From UTCHB3 sp008363265 (GTDB lineage: Bacteria > Bacteroidota > Ignavibacteria > Ignavibacteriales > Ignavibacteriaceae), in assembly GCA_045863055.1 (NCBI GenBank), contig BTUW01000003.1, positions 124,001-188,000 on the forward strand: a stretch of DNA of 64,000 nucleotides. Reading direction: 5' to 3'. The notes beneath the pieces are model-generated. The model was not told where the DNA came from, made no database searches, and saw only the letters and a program-made list of their open reading frames with translations. The translations under genes and the position numbers were made by a program. This document shows, piece after piece, positions 43,813 through 52,939 of this stretch; positions within the stretch are counted from its first letter, which is position 1, and each line of letters opens with the position of its first letter.

Positions 43813-45393
43813 TTATTTTCTCTTTTCAGTGTAACTCTTGTAAGAGTCCATCAGCCCTTTGAACATTTCGGCGGCAACGATCTTCTGCCCTCTGTTAATG
43901 AAATGTCCGTCACGAGCGGCATACCCTTTCTGGGCCCATGCCGTAATTGAATTTTCGCCCCCCATAAGTTGATAGGTGTCCCAAAAGGCGCATCCGTTTT
44001 CTGTGGCTGCTTGCTTAATGATCTCAACCACTCTTCCAATATATGGATGCGAAACGTTGCTTCCCCGCCTGATCACCCCCATATCACCGGGCCCGATAAC
44101 CAGGATCGAAGCCCCCTTGGCCCTCTTCCTCATCCCTGAAAATAGAGACGTGTAATATTTCTTTACTCTCTCAAGGTCTTTTTCTTTCTTCACAGTCGGC
44201 ATAACGTTCATACCGTACTGGAGGATGATGAGTTTCACATTAAGCTTCTCGTATTGTTCTTCCAGAAATTGGCGGTTTATCTTCAACAGACCATCTCCTG
44301 AGTGCCCTCTGATAGCAAAGTTGTCAACCTGTACACCTTTATCGCCATCCAGGAAAAATCCATATATCTCAGGATTTCCTCCCGTCTTGAAGTCGAACCT
44401 GACTGTGTTACCCGATCCGTTGAATCTGACACTCTTCAAACCGAAAGGATCAGACGGTGTAAGTTGTAATGTAGTGATCTCTGAACCGGTTTTTTGGTCA
44501 CTAATTCTCACCTCACTGTTTTTTCCCGGGTTGCCGTAAAACACCTTTATGTTGCTGAACCGTACCCTGGATGTCAGGTTAAGAGAGACACTTCCCTTCA
44601 TTGCACCTTTACCCTTGCTCTCTGATCCGGCGGTTACCAGAGTACGACGGTAAAAGTTGTAGCTGTCGGCGAGAAACAGGGAACGGGTCCCGCTCAGACC
44701 GGAGGAATCAGGTGCCGGTTCATCACCGGGTTTCGTTCCCGGATCCTCTTTCTCCTCAGGAGTATCATTCTCTTTCTTCTCTTTGTCACCGTTTTTCGTT
44801 TTTCCGGTGCCGTATTTAAAAACCAGCCCCGACAGTGAATACTTCCCGGATTTATATGCGTTGTTGAAAACATTGTACCGCTCCCAGTTCTCTGAAGTTG
44901 AACGGTAATAGTTCACGTTATCGGTTATGTCATCAACAGGAACATAACCGATCCCTTCACCCCCGAACCTCTCCCGAAAGAGTTCGCGGATGTGGCTGGT
45001 GATCCTGTCTCCCTCGATCTGTGAATCACCGTAGTGGGCGATCCGCACTATTTTTTGGGGACTCTCATTCTTAAGCGCCTCAAAGAAACTATCGAGTGCC
45101 TTGCCGCCTTCAATATCCGGATCTGTGAGGTATCCGCTGGGCTGCACCTTCTCCTCTTCCCTGGGAGCAGGCTCATCCGAATCTTCATATTTACTCAGAA
45201 AATTCTCTGCATTTTCGTTATTTTGCTGCGCTGATTTGAACAAACTCTCTTTCACATCGGGAAAACTGATCGTGTATTCTTCCCCATCGAGGGGAGAAAC
45301 AAACGTAAAATCAGGCCCTGTTAGCGCGAAAACGAGAAATATCCCGTTCACGATCAGGATGCTGAGCAGTATCTGAAGTGAGTATTTATTCAT
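43813..45393 (-). CDS. SGNH-family periplasmic protein, membrane anchored
   Basis: The 526-residue protein has an N-terminal helix (LQILLSILIVNGIFLVFAL) and then an SGNH-like domain: block I RIAHYGDSQIEGDR (GDSQ at 122-125), LIILQYGMNVMP with the G-x-N element, and a terminal AARDGHFINRGQ. The expected D-x-x-H of block V reads R-D-G-H, with the Asp one position displaced, so the catalytic dyad may be altered. A charged, low-complexity insert (DKEKKENDTPEEKEDPGTKPGDEPAPD) lies in the middle. First gene of the four-gene MBOAT operon. Confidence 0.82.
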   Translation of the reverse strand: MNKYSLQILLSILIVNGIFLVFALTGPDFTFVSPLDGEEYTISFPDVKESLFKSAQQNNENAENFLSKYEDSDEPAPREEEKVQPSGYLTDPDIEGGKALDSFFEALKNESPQKIVRIAHYGDSQIEGDRITSHIRELFRERFGGEGIGYVPVDDITDNVNYYRSTSENWERYNVFNNAYKSGKYSLSGLVFKYGTGKTKNGDKEKKENDTPEEKEDPGTKPGDEPAPDSSGLSGTRSLFLADSYNFYRRTLVTAGSESKGKGAMKGSVSLNLTSRVRFSNIKVFYGNPGKNSEVRISDQKTGSEITTLQLTPSDPFGLKSVRFNGSGNTVRFDFKTGGNPEIYGFFLDGDKGVQVDNFAIRGHSGDGLLKINRQFLEEQYEKLNVKLIILQYGMNVMPTVKKEKDLERVKKYYTSLFSGMRKRAKGASILVIGPGDMGVIRRGSNVSHPYIGRVVEIIKQAATENGCAFWDTYQLMGGENSITAWAQKGYAARDGHFINRGQKIVAAEMFKGLMDSYKSYTEKRK

Positions 45394-45403
45394 CTAAATC
45401 CAT

Positions 45404-45423
45404 AAATTCAAACTTTAAATTTA
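45404..45423 (-). promoter_or_regulatory. 20-nt element shared with the nuo promoter region
   Basis: Positions 45404-45423 are identical to 61976-61995. Both lie just upstream of the first gene of a minus-strand operon, here 11 nt before the SGNH start codon. The element contains TAAATTTA, close to the Bacteroidetes -7 box. A good -33 TTG is not evident at this copy. Confidence 0.4.
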
Positions 45424-45474
45424 ATGAATATCCTCTTTTTCTGTTGTATAATTAAATATCCCTGAGCAATAAAG

Positions 45475-46551
45475 ATGTTCATTAGGCTGACAGTCATCCT
45501 GGCTGCGATCACTCTTGTCCCGTCCCTTTCGTTTTCGCAGTTGCGTCCTGATTCGTTCCAGAAGTACGATAGCACCGAAAACTATATCAGGGATTCCCTG
45601 GCTCTCAGGCAAAAACTTGTCCCGGTTATCGACATTGGTACCGGGAAACTCCCCCTCAAAATATTTATAATAGGTGACTCATTCATTGCCTCCGGAGAGT
45701 TTGCAGGCTATTTCGCAAAGGAGATAGCCGGTGCACTTGGCAGAGGGGGCGATGCCCTGCTGACCATTCACAAAAAATTCCCTTCCCGGCTCACGGCACA
45801 GAAGCATGCAGTAAAGTCACAGGGACATTCCGTATCAGGTTTCCAGCTGCTAACTGGCGCGAGTGCTGAGGCAATAACGGTTTTCCCGATCGATGGTACT
45901 GATGCCCGGATAAGGATCGACTCATCCGGACCGGGTGGTATTTTTGTCTCGTTCAGCAAACCTTTAAGTGGGTTTTACATTGCGACTTCGGAAAATGTTC
46001 CGGAAATCGCCGTGGCGGGCATCATCCTCCGTTATGCGGGAAGAGGAGTAGTCACTTCATATTTTGGCTCGGAATCAGCTTCAATCAGGACTTACAACAA
46101 TCAGATGGGTCATATTTTCAAACTTCTTGCCTCTTATCTGCCTGATGTCCTGGTAATAAATCTCGGTGTGAATGACTGCGCGGGCCCAAACTTTAATAAG
46201 AACTATGCGGATGCCGAGTTGAAATACTTTCTAAAAAACATCAGGAATGCTATTCCCCAAGCCGCCCTGCTTTTCATTTCACCCCCTGGGTTTCATATGA
46301 AAAGAAAAGAAGGTTTTGTTACCTCACCCGGCGTGAACATATTCAGGGATCGGCTCGATCTGCTTGCAGCGAAAGAAGGATTTGCATGGTGGGATATGAA
46401 GGCCGTAATGGGAGGAGAAAACTCAATGGCAGAGTGGGTAAAAGCCGGTCTCGCGATCAGTGACCATATCCACCTCTCCACGCATGGAATGTCACTTATC
46501 GCCAAACTCCTCTCAGGAGCGATCATCGATCTTTACAGAAAAGACGACTGA
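45475..46551 (+). CDS. SGNH/GDSL hydrolase-family exported protein
   Basis: The 358-residue protein has a signal peptide (MFIRLTVILAAITLVPSLSFSQ) and a complete SGNH set: FIIGDSFIASGEF (GDSF at 67-70), VLVINLGVNDCAGPN and SDHIHLSTHGM. It diverges from the two-SGNH/MBOAT operon, which suggests shared control and role; the three SGNH proteins share the short pattern GDS-x, G-x-N and a late His but are otherwise far apart. It could be an additional O-acyltransferase or a deacylase. Its last 19 bp overlap the convergent Rrf2 gene. Confidence 0.85.
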   Translation: MFIRLTVILAAITLVPSLSFSQLRPDSFQKYDSTENYIRDSLALRQKLVPVIDIGTGKLPLKIFIIGDSFIASGEFAGYFAKEIAGALGRGGDALLTIHKKFPSRLTAQKHAVKSQGHSVSGFQLLTGASAEAITVFPIDGTDARIRIDSSGPGGIFVSFSKPLSGFYIATSENVPEIAVAGIILRYAGRGVVTSYFGSESASIRTYNNQMGHIFKLLASYLPDVLVINLGVNDCAGPNFNKNYADAELKYFLKNIRNAIPQAALLFISPPGFHMKRKEGFVTSPGVNIFRDRLDLLAAKEGFAWWDMKAVMGGENSMAEWVKAGLAISDHIHLSTHGMSLIAKLLSGAIIDLYRKDD

Positions 46552-46985
46552 CTCTTTAACGATTCGATCTTGTTGATCGACTTAATTTTTAAACTTTCGA
46601 GTGTCTCGGTACTAAGCATATTGAACGCTGTGTTCCTGATCTTCCCCCACTCTTCGTGCATGGGACAAGGGGTCGCGACAGAGCAACCTGGAAATCCAAG
46701 CACGCACGAATTGAAAACTTCGGGCCCATCAAGAACTATAACTATATCGATCAGTTTTATTTCCGAGGCTTTCCTGCCGAGCGCGAAGCCGCCATTTTTT
46801 CCCTTCTTCGAGGCTACAATTCCTGATTCAGTGAGTATCTGCATCACCTTTGAAACAAATTCCTTGGGAACCTTTAATTTTTCCGCCACCTGAGTGGCAC
46901 TTACCCGGTCACCGGCAGTGAGGGTTGAGAGATAGAGCACCGCCTGCAGTCCCAGTTCACATTTCTTTGAGAATATTACTGTCAT
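46533..46985 (-). CDS. Rrf2-family transcriptional regulator with three cysteines
   Basis: The 150-residue winged-helix regulator has the Rrf2 opening FSKKCELGLQAVLYLSTL, the HTH region SATQVAEKLKVPKEFVSKVMQILTESGIVASKKGKNGGFAL and the cysteine set C94, C101, C107, which in IscR/NsrR-like members binds a Fe-S cluster. Spacing here is CX6CX5C, so the cluster type is not certain. Divergent from the acyl-CoA synthetase gene, a likely target together with itself. Sensing of Fe-S status, nitric oxide or redox is inferred from the family. Confidence 0.9.
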   Translation of the reverse strand: MTVIFSKKCELGLQAVLYLSTLTAGDRVSATQVAEKLKVPKEFVSKVMQILTESGIVASKKGKNGGFALGRKASEIKLIDIVIVLDGPEVFNSCVLGFPGCSVATPCPMHEEWGKIRNTAFNMLSTETLESLKIKSINKIESLKSQSSFL

Positions 46986-47127
46986 AAACTTCCGTGTTGT
47001 TCGCGTATTAAATCGGATAAAAAAGACCTGTTAAAATAACACTTGCTAACTATAAATCAAATATTAATAATTGGCTAACTTTAATTAAATTTCAGTTCAT
47101 TTTTTACTTTTTCTATCGAGGAAAACC

Positions 47128-48840
47128 ATGGATCTTAAGCACCCGCTTTTTAGCGTCCCCCGCATCGATTCAGTTCAGGATATGATCCTGAACAGCTCCC
47201 GTGAATTTGCCGGAAAACTGGCGATGGAAGACCTGACCGATACCCCAATAAAAACACTCTCGTTCGAGGAACTCCACGATCATATACTCAGATTTGGTGC
47301 CGGATTAAGGGAATTGGGAGTTAAGGAGAGAACTCACATTGCCGTGATCGGCGAAAACAGGGTACAGTGGGCTCTCACCTACCTCACCGCGATGGCCTTT
47401 AACTATGTGGTCGTTCCCATCGACCGCAACCTGACAGCCAATGAAATTCTTAACATCATATATGAGAGCGGCTCCGAGGTTATTGTATTTTCAAAGTCAT
47501 TCAATAATCTGATGGATGAAGAAGCGTTAGCGATCAAGAAGCTGAAATTCAAGATCAGCATGGATATGATCGAGGAAGAGGATGGTTTTATTTCAATGCC
47601 TAATCTGATAAAAAAGGCAAAGCCGCTTCCGGAAGCAGAACTCCCCAAGATCGATCCGGATGAAATAGCCGAAATAATCTTCACATCAGGCTCTCTCGGT
47701 AGAGCAAAAGGCGTTATGCTAAGCCAGCGGAACCTTGCCACCAACCTCTCAAGCATGACAAGCATGATCGAGATCACCAAGGCAGACAGGTTCCTCAGCG
47801 TTCTCCCGATGCATCACACTTACGAGTGCACATGCGGAATGCTTTGTCCCCTCTACCGGGGTGCATCTGTGCATTTTGCCAGATCACTAAAAACAATTGT
47901 CGACGATATCCAGACGGTAAAGGCTACAATTCTTCTTGGAGTTCCCCTTCTCTTCGATAAAATGTTCAAACGGATATCGAAGACGATAAAGGATGACAAG
48001 GTGAAATCGAAGGTTGTACCCCCGCTCGTTAAACTCACCGGTTTCCTGCAATCTGTTGGATTAAAAGACGTAAAGAAAAAATTATTCAAAGAGATGCACG
48101 CTAAATTCGGCGGACACGTAAGGATATTCATCGCCGGAGGTGCTGCCCCTGATCCTGAAGTTGCAAAAGGGCTCAGGGATTTTGGCTTCACCTTCATTCA
48201 GGGATACGGTCTTACGGAGACAGCTCCCATAGTGGCGCTCAATCGTCTGATGGCCTTTAAGGATGATGCCGCCGGTCTCCCCCTTCCCGGTGTGGAATTG
48301 AAGATCGACCAACCCGATGCCGATGGTGTAGGTGAAGTGCTCGTGAAAGGGAAAAACGTGATGCTTGGCTATTACAAAAATGAAGAGCTTACAAAACAGG
48401 TTTTTCAGGATGGATACTTCAAGACAGGCGACCTGGGATATATCGATAGTGACGGTTTCCTACACATCCGCGGCCGGCAGAAGAATGTGATCATCGCCAG
48501 CAACGGAAAGAACGTCTTCCCCGAGGAGATCGAGGATATCCTGAACCGACATCCCCTGGTTCTCGAATCATTTGTATTTGGCGAAGAAGATTCCAAGCAC
48601 CTGGAGATCATAGCCGCTCAGATAGTTCTTAATGCCGAAACCCTCATCGAATACTCTGAAAAAAACAACATCAAGATCGAAAAGGAAATGATGAACAAAC
48701 TCGTCGCCGATATCGTAAAAGAGGCAAACAAGCACCTCGCCTCTTACAAACAGATCAAGAAGTTCTACGTCCGCGAAAAAGAGTTCGAGAAAACCACCAC
48801 TCAGAAGATCAAGAGATACCTGGTTAAGAGTGGGGAGTGA
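47128..48840 (+). CDS. Long-chain acyl-CoA synthetase, AMP-binding
   Basis: The 570-residue ANL-family enzyme activates a fatty acid to acyl-CoA through an acyl-adenylate. The P-loop reads IIFTSGSLGRAKGVMLSQ (the canonical form is TSGSTGxPKG, so T and P are replaced), with IQGYGLTETAP as the A5 motif, FKTGDLGYIDSDGFLHIRGR as A7/A8 and the late Lys in TTQKIKRYL. Residue composition fits the bacterial FadD-like group. It starts at an ATG preceded by GAGG and is followed by a hairpin terminator. Divergent from the Rrf2 gene. Confidence 0.93.
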   Translation: MDLKHPLFSVPRIDSVQDMILNSSREFAGKLAMEDLTDTPIKTLSFEELHDHILRFGAGLRELGVKERTHIAVIGENRVQWALTYLTAMAFNYVVVPIDRNLTANEILNIIYESGSEVIVFSKSFNNLMDEEALAIKKLKFKISMDMIEEEDGFISMPNLIKKAKPLPEAELPKIDPDEIAEIIFTSGSLGRAKGVMLSQRNLATNLSSMTSMIEITKADRFLSVLPMHHTYECTCGMLCPLYRGASVHFARSLKTIVDDIQTVKATILLGVPLLFDKMFKRISKTIKDDKVKSKVVPPLVKLTGFLQSVGLKDVKKKLFKEMHAKFGGHVRIFIAGGAAPDPEVAKGLRDFGFTFIQGYGLTETAPIVALNRLMAFKDDAAGLPLPGVELKIDQPDADGVGEVLVKGKNVMLGYYKNEELTKQVFQDGYFKTGDLGYIDSDGFLHIRGRQKNVIIASNGKNVFPEEIEDILNRHPLVLESFVFGEEDSKHLEIIAAQIVLNAETLIEYSEKNNIKIEKEMMNKLVADIVKEANKHLASYKQIKKFYVREKEFEKTTTQKIKRYLVKSGE

Positions 48841-48854
48841 TGTTTTACAGTGGG

Positions 48855-48877
48855 TAGAGGTTAGTGGTTAGAGGTTA
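48855..48877. repeat. Short direct repeat of TAGAGGTTA, 14-nt period
   Basis: TAGAGGTTA occurs at 48855-48863 and 48869-48877, separated by GTGGT. The spacing of 14 and the alternation TTAGTGG/TTAGAGG give a heptad-type low-complexity repeat. It resembles short tandem heptamers seen between genes in many bacteria. Confidence 0.6.
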
Positions 48878-48914
48878 ATCCAACCTATTTTTAATCTGAA
48901 AACCGTCTTCCAGG

Positions 48915-48938
48915 AGGCTGTCTCGAGAGGGGCAGCCT
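48915..48938 (+). terminator. Rho-independent terminator after the acyl-CoA synthetase gene
   Basis: A 10-bp stem with two G-U pairs (48915-48924 with 48929-48938) and a GAGA tetraloop is followed by TTTTTATTATT. It lies 75 nt after the acyl-CoA synthetase stop. Confidence 0.8.
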
Positions 48939-49230
48939 TTTTATTATTGCGATCAGGACCGTATATATCAGCGACAGTTCTGGAGGTGACCGGGTGAAGA
49001 GAGTTCAACCATATTTTCAGGAAGTACAAATTTTCATATCTACTACTTCCTGCGTGATACTTTAAATATTTTCCGAGGAGCATTTTTTTTACACTATTTA
49101 TGTTGGATCAGCCCGAAGTGTTCTGCGGTGAAGAGAAAAATGTTATATTTCGACAGGAAATGATCAGCAGTTTTGTTCAAAATATTCTGATTAAAAGTCC
49201 ATCAGGAGTAAAAAATAACAGGTTCAAAAG

Positions 49231-52200
49231 ATGGAAATACCTTTTTTTAACAGGCAAGAAGAACTTTCCAAGCTATTAAAAAACTTCCGTGAAAACACAC
49301 TTAAAGACAAGCAAAGTGTGTGGGTGATCAGCGGTCAGAAAAAGTCGGGAAAGACCGCCCTGATCGAGAAGTTTCTTGAGTCACTTCTGTCTGATCTGAC
49401 AATTTCTTCCCGTATTCCGCACTTCTCCTCGGAAAAGAATGTATTCCGTTTTCAGTGTACCATAAAGTCACAGACAGAACCGTATAATGCTTTCATTTCA
49501 ATAACGAACCAAATAGTCAGGAACGACAAGTACCGGCTTTTTCTCTCCACCCTCTTAAACGTCTTTCTTGAAATTTTCGGAGTTACTTCAGCCTTGATCC
49601 AACTGGCCGAAGTTGCACGCGGTATGAAGCAAGAAGATGAAAGTACGTTAAGACAGAAAGAAGTTAAAAAATTCCGGAGATACAGGGCATTTCTTAAGCG
49701 GCTTACGTGGCGCACACCCGCGGTCTTCGTCATCAGCGATGCCCAGTACCTTGATAAGTATTCCCTAAAACTTATCGAGAGCATTATCTACGATCCGGTT
49801 GGATTCAAGGGAGTTTTCATTCTGGAAATGAACGAAAATGAAAGCAGCTCAGAGGACGCGGTTGTCTGGATTTTCAATGAAATAAAAGAAGGCAAGATCG
49901 ATCGGATCCACCTCAACCCATTGGACAGGAGTTTTCCGGATGACATGCTTTCCCCAGTGTTGGGAAAGGGCTTCTTCACGGAAGAGGAAAGTGACATTCT
50001 TTTTGCGGTCTCCAAGGGGTTGCCGGGAAATCTGGTTGAGATTATCAACAGTTGTCTAAGAAGCCATTGGATTTTTGAAGATGACGGAAAATGGTGCAAG
50101 GAGAACGACTTCAAAGAACTGATCCAACCCAAGGAACAGCAGTTGATAGATCTTCTCATTCTTTTCTTCGCCGATAACAAGTTCAGTGATTCGGAGATGA
50201 TGATCGTCCGAAAGATGTCAGGGAAATGGGGATTGACCAAAGAGTATACAGATTTTTGCGTAAATATGCTTCTCTCGATCAACTCACTCGGTTACCGTTT
50301 CGAAAAGGCTCTCCCCTGGGGTTTTCTATCCGAATTCGTATTCCAGGTTTCCGATCCTGAAGGCCAGCATAGAATTGTGGAGTTCCTTCCCACGAAAAAT
50401 GAGTTTATCCCTTTCAAATATGAAAATATAGCCAATCACACAAACCTGGCGGCCGCTACCACGGTTAAACAATTCGATGACGGAATCCTGGTGGAATGGG
50501 GTTTTACCGAAGGCAAAAGGATGCGGGAAATTCTTGTTGAAAAGAAAACCATACACCTCGACCGGTGCCTTAAACTGGTGACAGAGGTCATCCAGGGCTT
50601 GCGCGAACTACACAAGTTCAACATTATTCACTCTTACATCACACCTGAAGCTGTGATCGAGAAAAATGACGGCACCTACATGCTCGCCACTCTTGATGTC
50701 GATATCCTCAGTTTCATAAAAGGATACGGCAAAAGGCTTTACAGTGATTCGATATTTTACTCTGCCCCCGAACTGCTGAGCGAAGGAAATCCTTCAGTAA
50801 GATCGGATATATACTCGATCGGAATCCTTCTTTACCGTCTGATCACAAACGCTCTTCCCTTCTATGACGTAAACCCGAACAAGGCTAAAGAGCAGATAAT
50901 CAACGGAAAATTGAATTTTACGGAATTGCGGGGTTTCCAGAATTCGACAGCACTGAAAGAATTCTTCGGAGTCTGTCTGAGTAAAACACCATCTGACAGA
51001 TTTTCAAATCTCGATGAGCTCCTCGCAGGATTACAAAAGATCCGGGAAAGCCTCGGCCGTGAAGAGGATGAAGAAAAGTCTGAGTCAGTCCCTGCTGCTC
51101 AGAGCGTGCCACTGACCCGAAGGCCCGTTTTCAAATACGCCTTCAGGGGGCTCCTGGCAATTATTTCCGTCACTGCTGTCGTTTTCGCCATCAAAAATTT
51201 TCAGCAGCTTGGATTGGCAGATGCAAAAGTTACAGAACTCGACCAGATCGTTGTGGAAGTGGCGAATGGAAACATCGATACCGCCTCAATAAATGCCGGC
51301 ATTAATCTTGCGCTTGAGTCGCTCATTCTGGAAAAACTCGCAAGGTCCAGCGATGTCCCCGTGCTTGGAGCAGAACAGTTCAGCAATCTGAAACTGTCAG
51401 AAGAAGAGGTTGAGTACACAACCAAACTGTATGTTCAAGGTGTACTGAACAGATCGAAGGCCGGCTATGAACTTGCGATAAAATTTATCACCCTCGGAAC
51501 CGTAACCAAGGATACTGTAATACGATTCAACGAACCTTCAACATTCCTGACCGAGGTTCTCTCCCCATTCTCGAGAAGAATTCTGGAAACAGGAAAGATC
51601 AAAATGACAAAGGACATTCCCGTCTGCGCGAACTGGGATGCCTTTATCGCTTTTACGGAGGGTCAAGCAGCCTGGCAAATGCTCGATAAAACGGGCGCTA
51701 AGTCATGGTTTGAGAAAGCTGTATACTACGATCCCAACTTTACGCTCGCAAAACTGAAACTGCTCGAAGTGCTGAAATTCGAAGGTGGCAACACTTCCGA
51801 GATCGATTCAATGCTTGTTGAGATCAAAAAAAATCTCAACGATCTAAGTGACGTTGACTCGATCAGAGTCCTCGCGGTCGAAAGATCAGTTGCAGGCACT
51901 TATCTGGCGTCCGCCAACCTGTACAAAAAGATCGCAGAAAAACTTCCTTATGACAAACTCTCATATTACGAGATCGCCGAGGCTTATTACACACTCAGCG
52001 ATAACGACAAGGCCATAGAATATTACAGGAAGGCACTCGAGCTCGATCCTGAATTCTCACTCGCTATCAATCACCTCGCGTACTCACTCCTGAATAAATA
52101 TCAGGCAAATGAAGCTCTCGAATATTTCAGAGAGTATGTAAAACTCGACAACACGGCAAATTCTTTCGATAGTATGGCTGATGGTCTTTTCGCGGCAGGC

Positions 52201-52899
52201 AATATTGACAGTGCAATAATTTACAAGAACAAGGGTCTTCTCCTCGATCCAAGTCTTGAATATCTGCACAGCACTGTTGGACTGATGTATGCATTGAAGG
52301 GTGACTTCGCGAATGCATTAAAATCCTTTCAAACCTACAATGACCTTGTTAAGGGAAATGAGGGTCTTGAGATCAACGGCGCATTTTACAAAGCGTTTAG
52401 CAGTTATCTATCCGGTAACTTGGCTGAAGCAAACAGGATACTTGGACCCTCCCTGGAAAAGGTGAACAAATACCCCTCCACCCTCGGGTATCAGGAAAAT
52501 GTATGGCTGGCAGGTTTGATCGCCTTTCAAATGAACGATGCTGACGCTCTCGGATCAGCGATCACAAAACTGGAAAAGACCAACAAAAAATACAAGTTCT
52601 CCAAATCAGCTTATCATGCGACCTATAAATATTACGTGCACTTGAAGATTCTCGAGGCAATCGAGAAAAAGGACAAAGCAGGCATGGAGAAGTTCCTGTT
52701 AATCCTCGACAACGACATCATTGAGAAGGTAAAGAACCATAGTTCCGTGTTCGATTATTCCTTTATAAACTACCATCTTTCGAAGGTTTTCTCGTCCGGT
52801 CGTTTCGCCAATCCCGCGAATGCCTCTGCCTTCAGACAGAAAGCGAATGCCAAAAACAAATTTTACGCAACGCTCACACCCGGGATACATAAGATATGA
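49231..52899 (+). CDS. Multidomain ATPase-pseudokinase-transmembrane-TPR protein
   Basis: This 1222-residue protein of unknown function starts FFNRQEELSKLL, typical of STAND/AAA modules, with Walker A GQKKSGKT (35-42) and a Walker B-like AVFVISD (164-170). Residues 380-605 form a kinase-like domain: the C-lobe keeps APE (512-514), SDIYSIGILLYRL and PSDRF, but HRD is HSY (467-469), the catalytic-loop Lys/Asn are T and A, and no DFG is seen. It is therefore a predicted pseudokinase. One membrane helix lies at about 638-654. An outer region (670-790) looks like a TolB/FlgO-type domain, then TPR repeats follow from about 800 to 1110. A membrane-spanning signalling scaffold is inferred. Confidence 0.8.
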   Translation: MEIPFFNRQEELSKLLKNFRENTLKDKQSVWVISGQKKSGKTALIEKFLESLLSDLTISSRIPHFSSEKNVFRFQCTIKSQTEPYNAFISITNQIVRNDKYRLFLSTLLNVFLEIFGVTSALIQLAEVARGMKQEDESTLRQKEVKKFRRYRAFLKRLTWRTPAVFVISDAQYLDKYSLKLIESIIYDPVGFKGVFILEMNENESSSEDAVVWIFNEIKEGKIDRIHLNPLDRSFPDDMLSPVLGKGFFTEEESDILFAVSKGLPGNLVEIINSCLRSHWIFEDDGKWCKENDFKELIQPKEQQLIDLLILFFADNKFSDSEMMIVRKMSGKWGLTKEYTDFCVNMLLSINSLGYRFEKALPWGFLSEFVFQVSDPEGQHRIVEFLPTKNEFIPFKYENIANHTNLAAATTVKQFDDGILVEWGFTEGKRMREILVEKKTIHLDRCLKLVTEVIQGLRELHKFNIIHSYITPEAVIEKNDGTYMLATLDVDILSFIKGYGKRLYSDSIFYSAPELLSEGNPSVRSDIYSIGILLYRLITNALPFYDVNPNKAKEQIINGKLNFTELRGFQNSTALKEFFGVCLSKTPSDRFSNLDELLAGLQKIRESLGREEDEEKSESVPAAQSVPLTRRPVFKYAFRGLLAIISVTAVVFAIKNFQQLGLADAKVTELDQIVVEVANGNIDTASINAGINLALESLILEKLARSSDVPVLGAEQFSNLKLSEEEVEYTTKLYVQGVLNRSKAGYELAIKFITLGTVTKDTVIRFNEPSTFLTEVLSPFSRRILETGKIKMTKDIPVCANWDAFIAFTEGQAAWQMLDKTGAKSWFEKAVYYDPNFTLAKLKLLEVLKFEGGNTSEIDSMLVEIKKNLNDLSDVDSIRVLAVERSVAGTYLASANLYKKIAEKLPYDKLSYYEIAEAYYTLSDNDKAIEYYRKALELDPEFSLAINHLAYSLLNKYQANEALEYFREYVKLDNTANSFDSMADGLFAAGNIDSAIIYKNKGLLLDPSLEYLHSTVGLMYALKGDFANALKSFQTYNDLVKGNEGLEINGAFYKAFSSYLSGNLAEANRILGPSLEKVNKYPSTLGYQENVWLAGLIAFQMNDADALGSAITKLEKTNKKYKFSKSAYHATYKYYVHLKILEAIEKKDKAGMEKFLLILDNDIIEKVKNHSSVFDYSFINYHLSKVFSSGRFANPANASAFRQKANAKNKFYATLTPGIHKI

Positions 52900-52939
52900 G
52901 CGATAAATCCATGAACGTTATTATTACTTAACCAAGTCG

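Larger units (their letters stand above)
48841..49230. other. Intergenic region between acyl-CoA synthetase and the pseudokinase gene
   Basis: This 390-bp gap holds the heptad-like repeat at 48855-48877 and a terminator at 48915-48938. The remaining 290 bp show no credible reading frame and no RNA structure that I recognise. An AT-rich stretch with TATATTTC at about 49144 may be a -7 box for the downstream gene, but no -33 element is evident. Confidence 0.5.
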
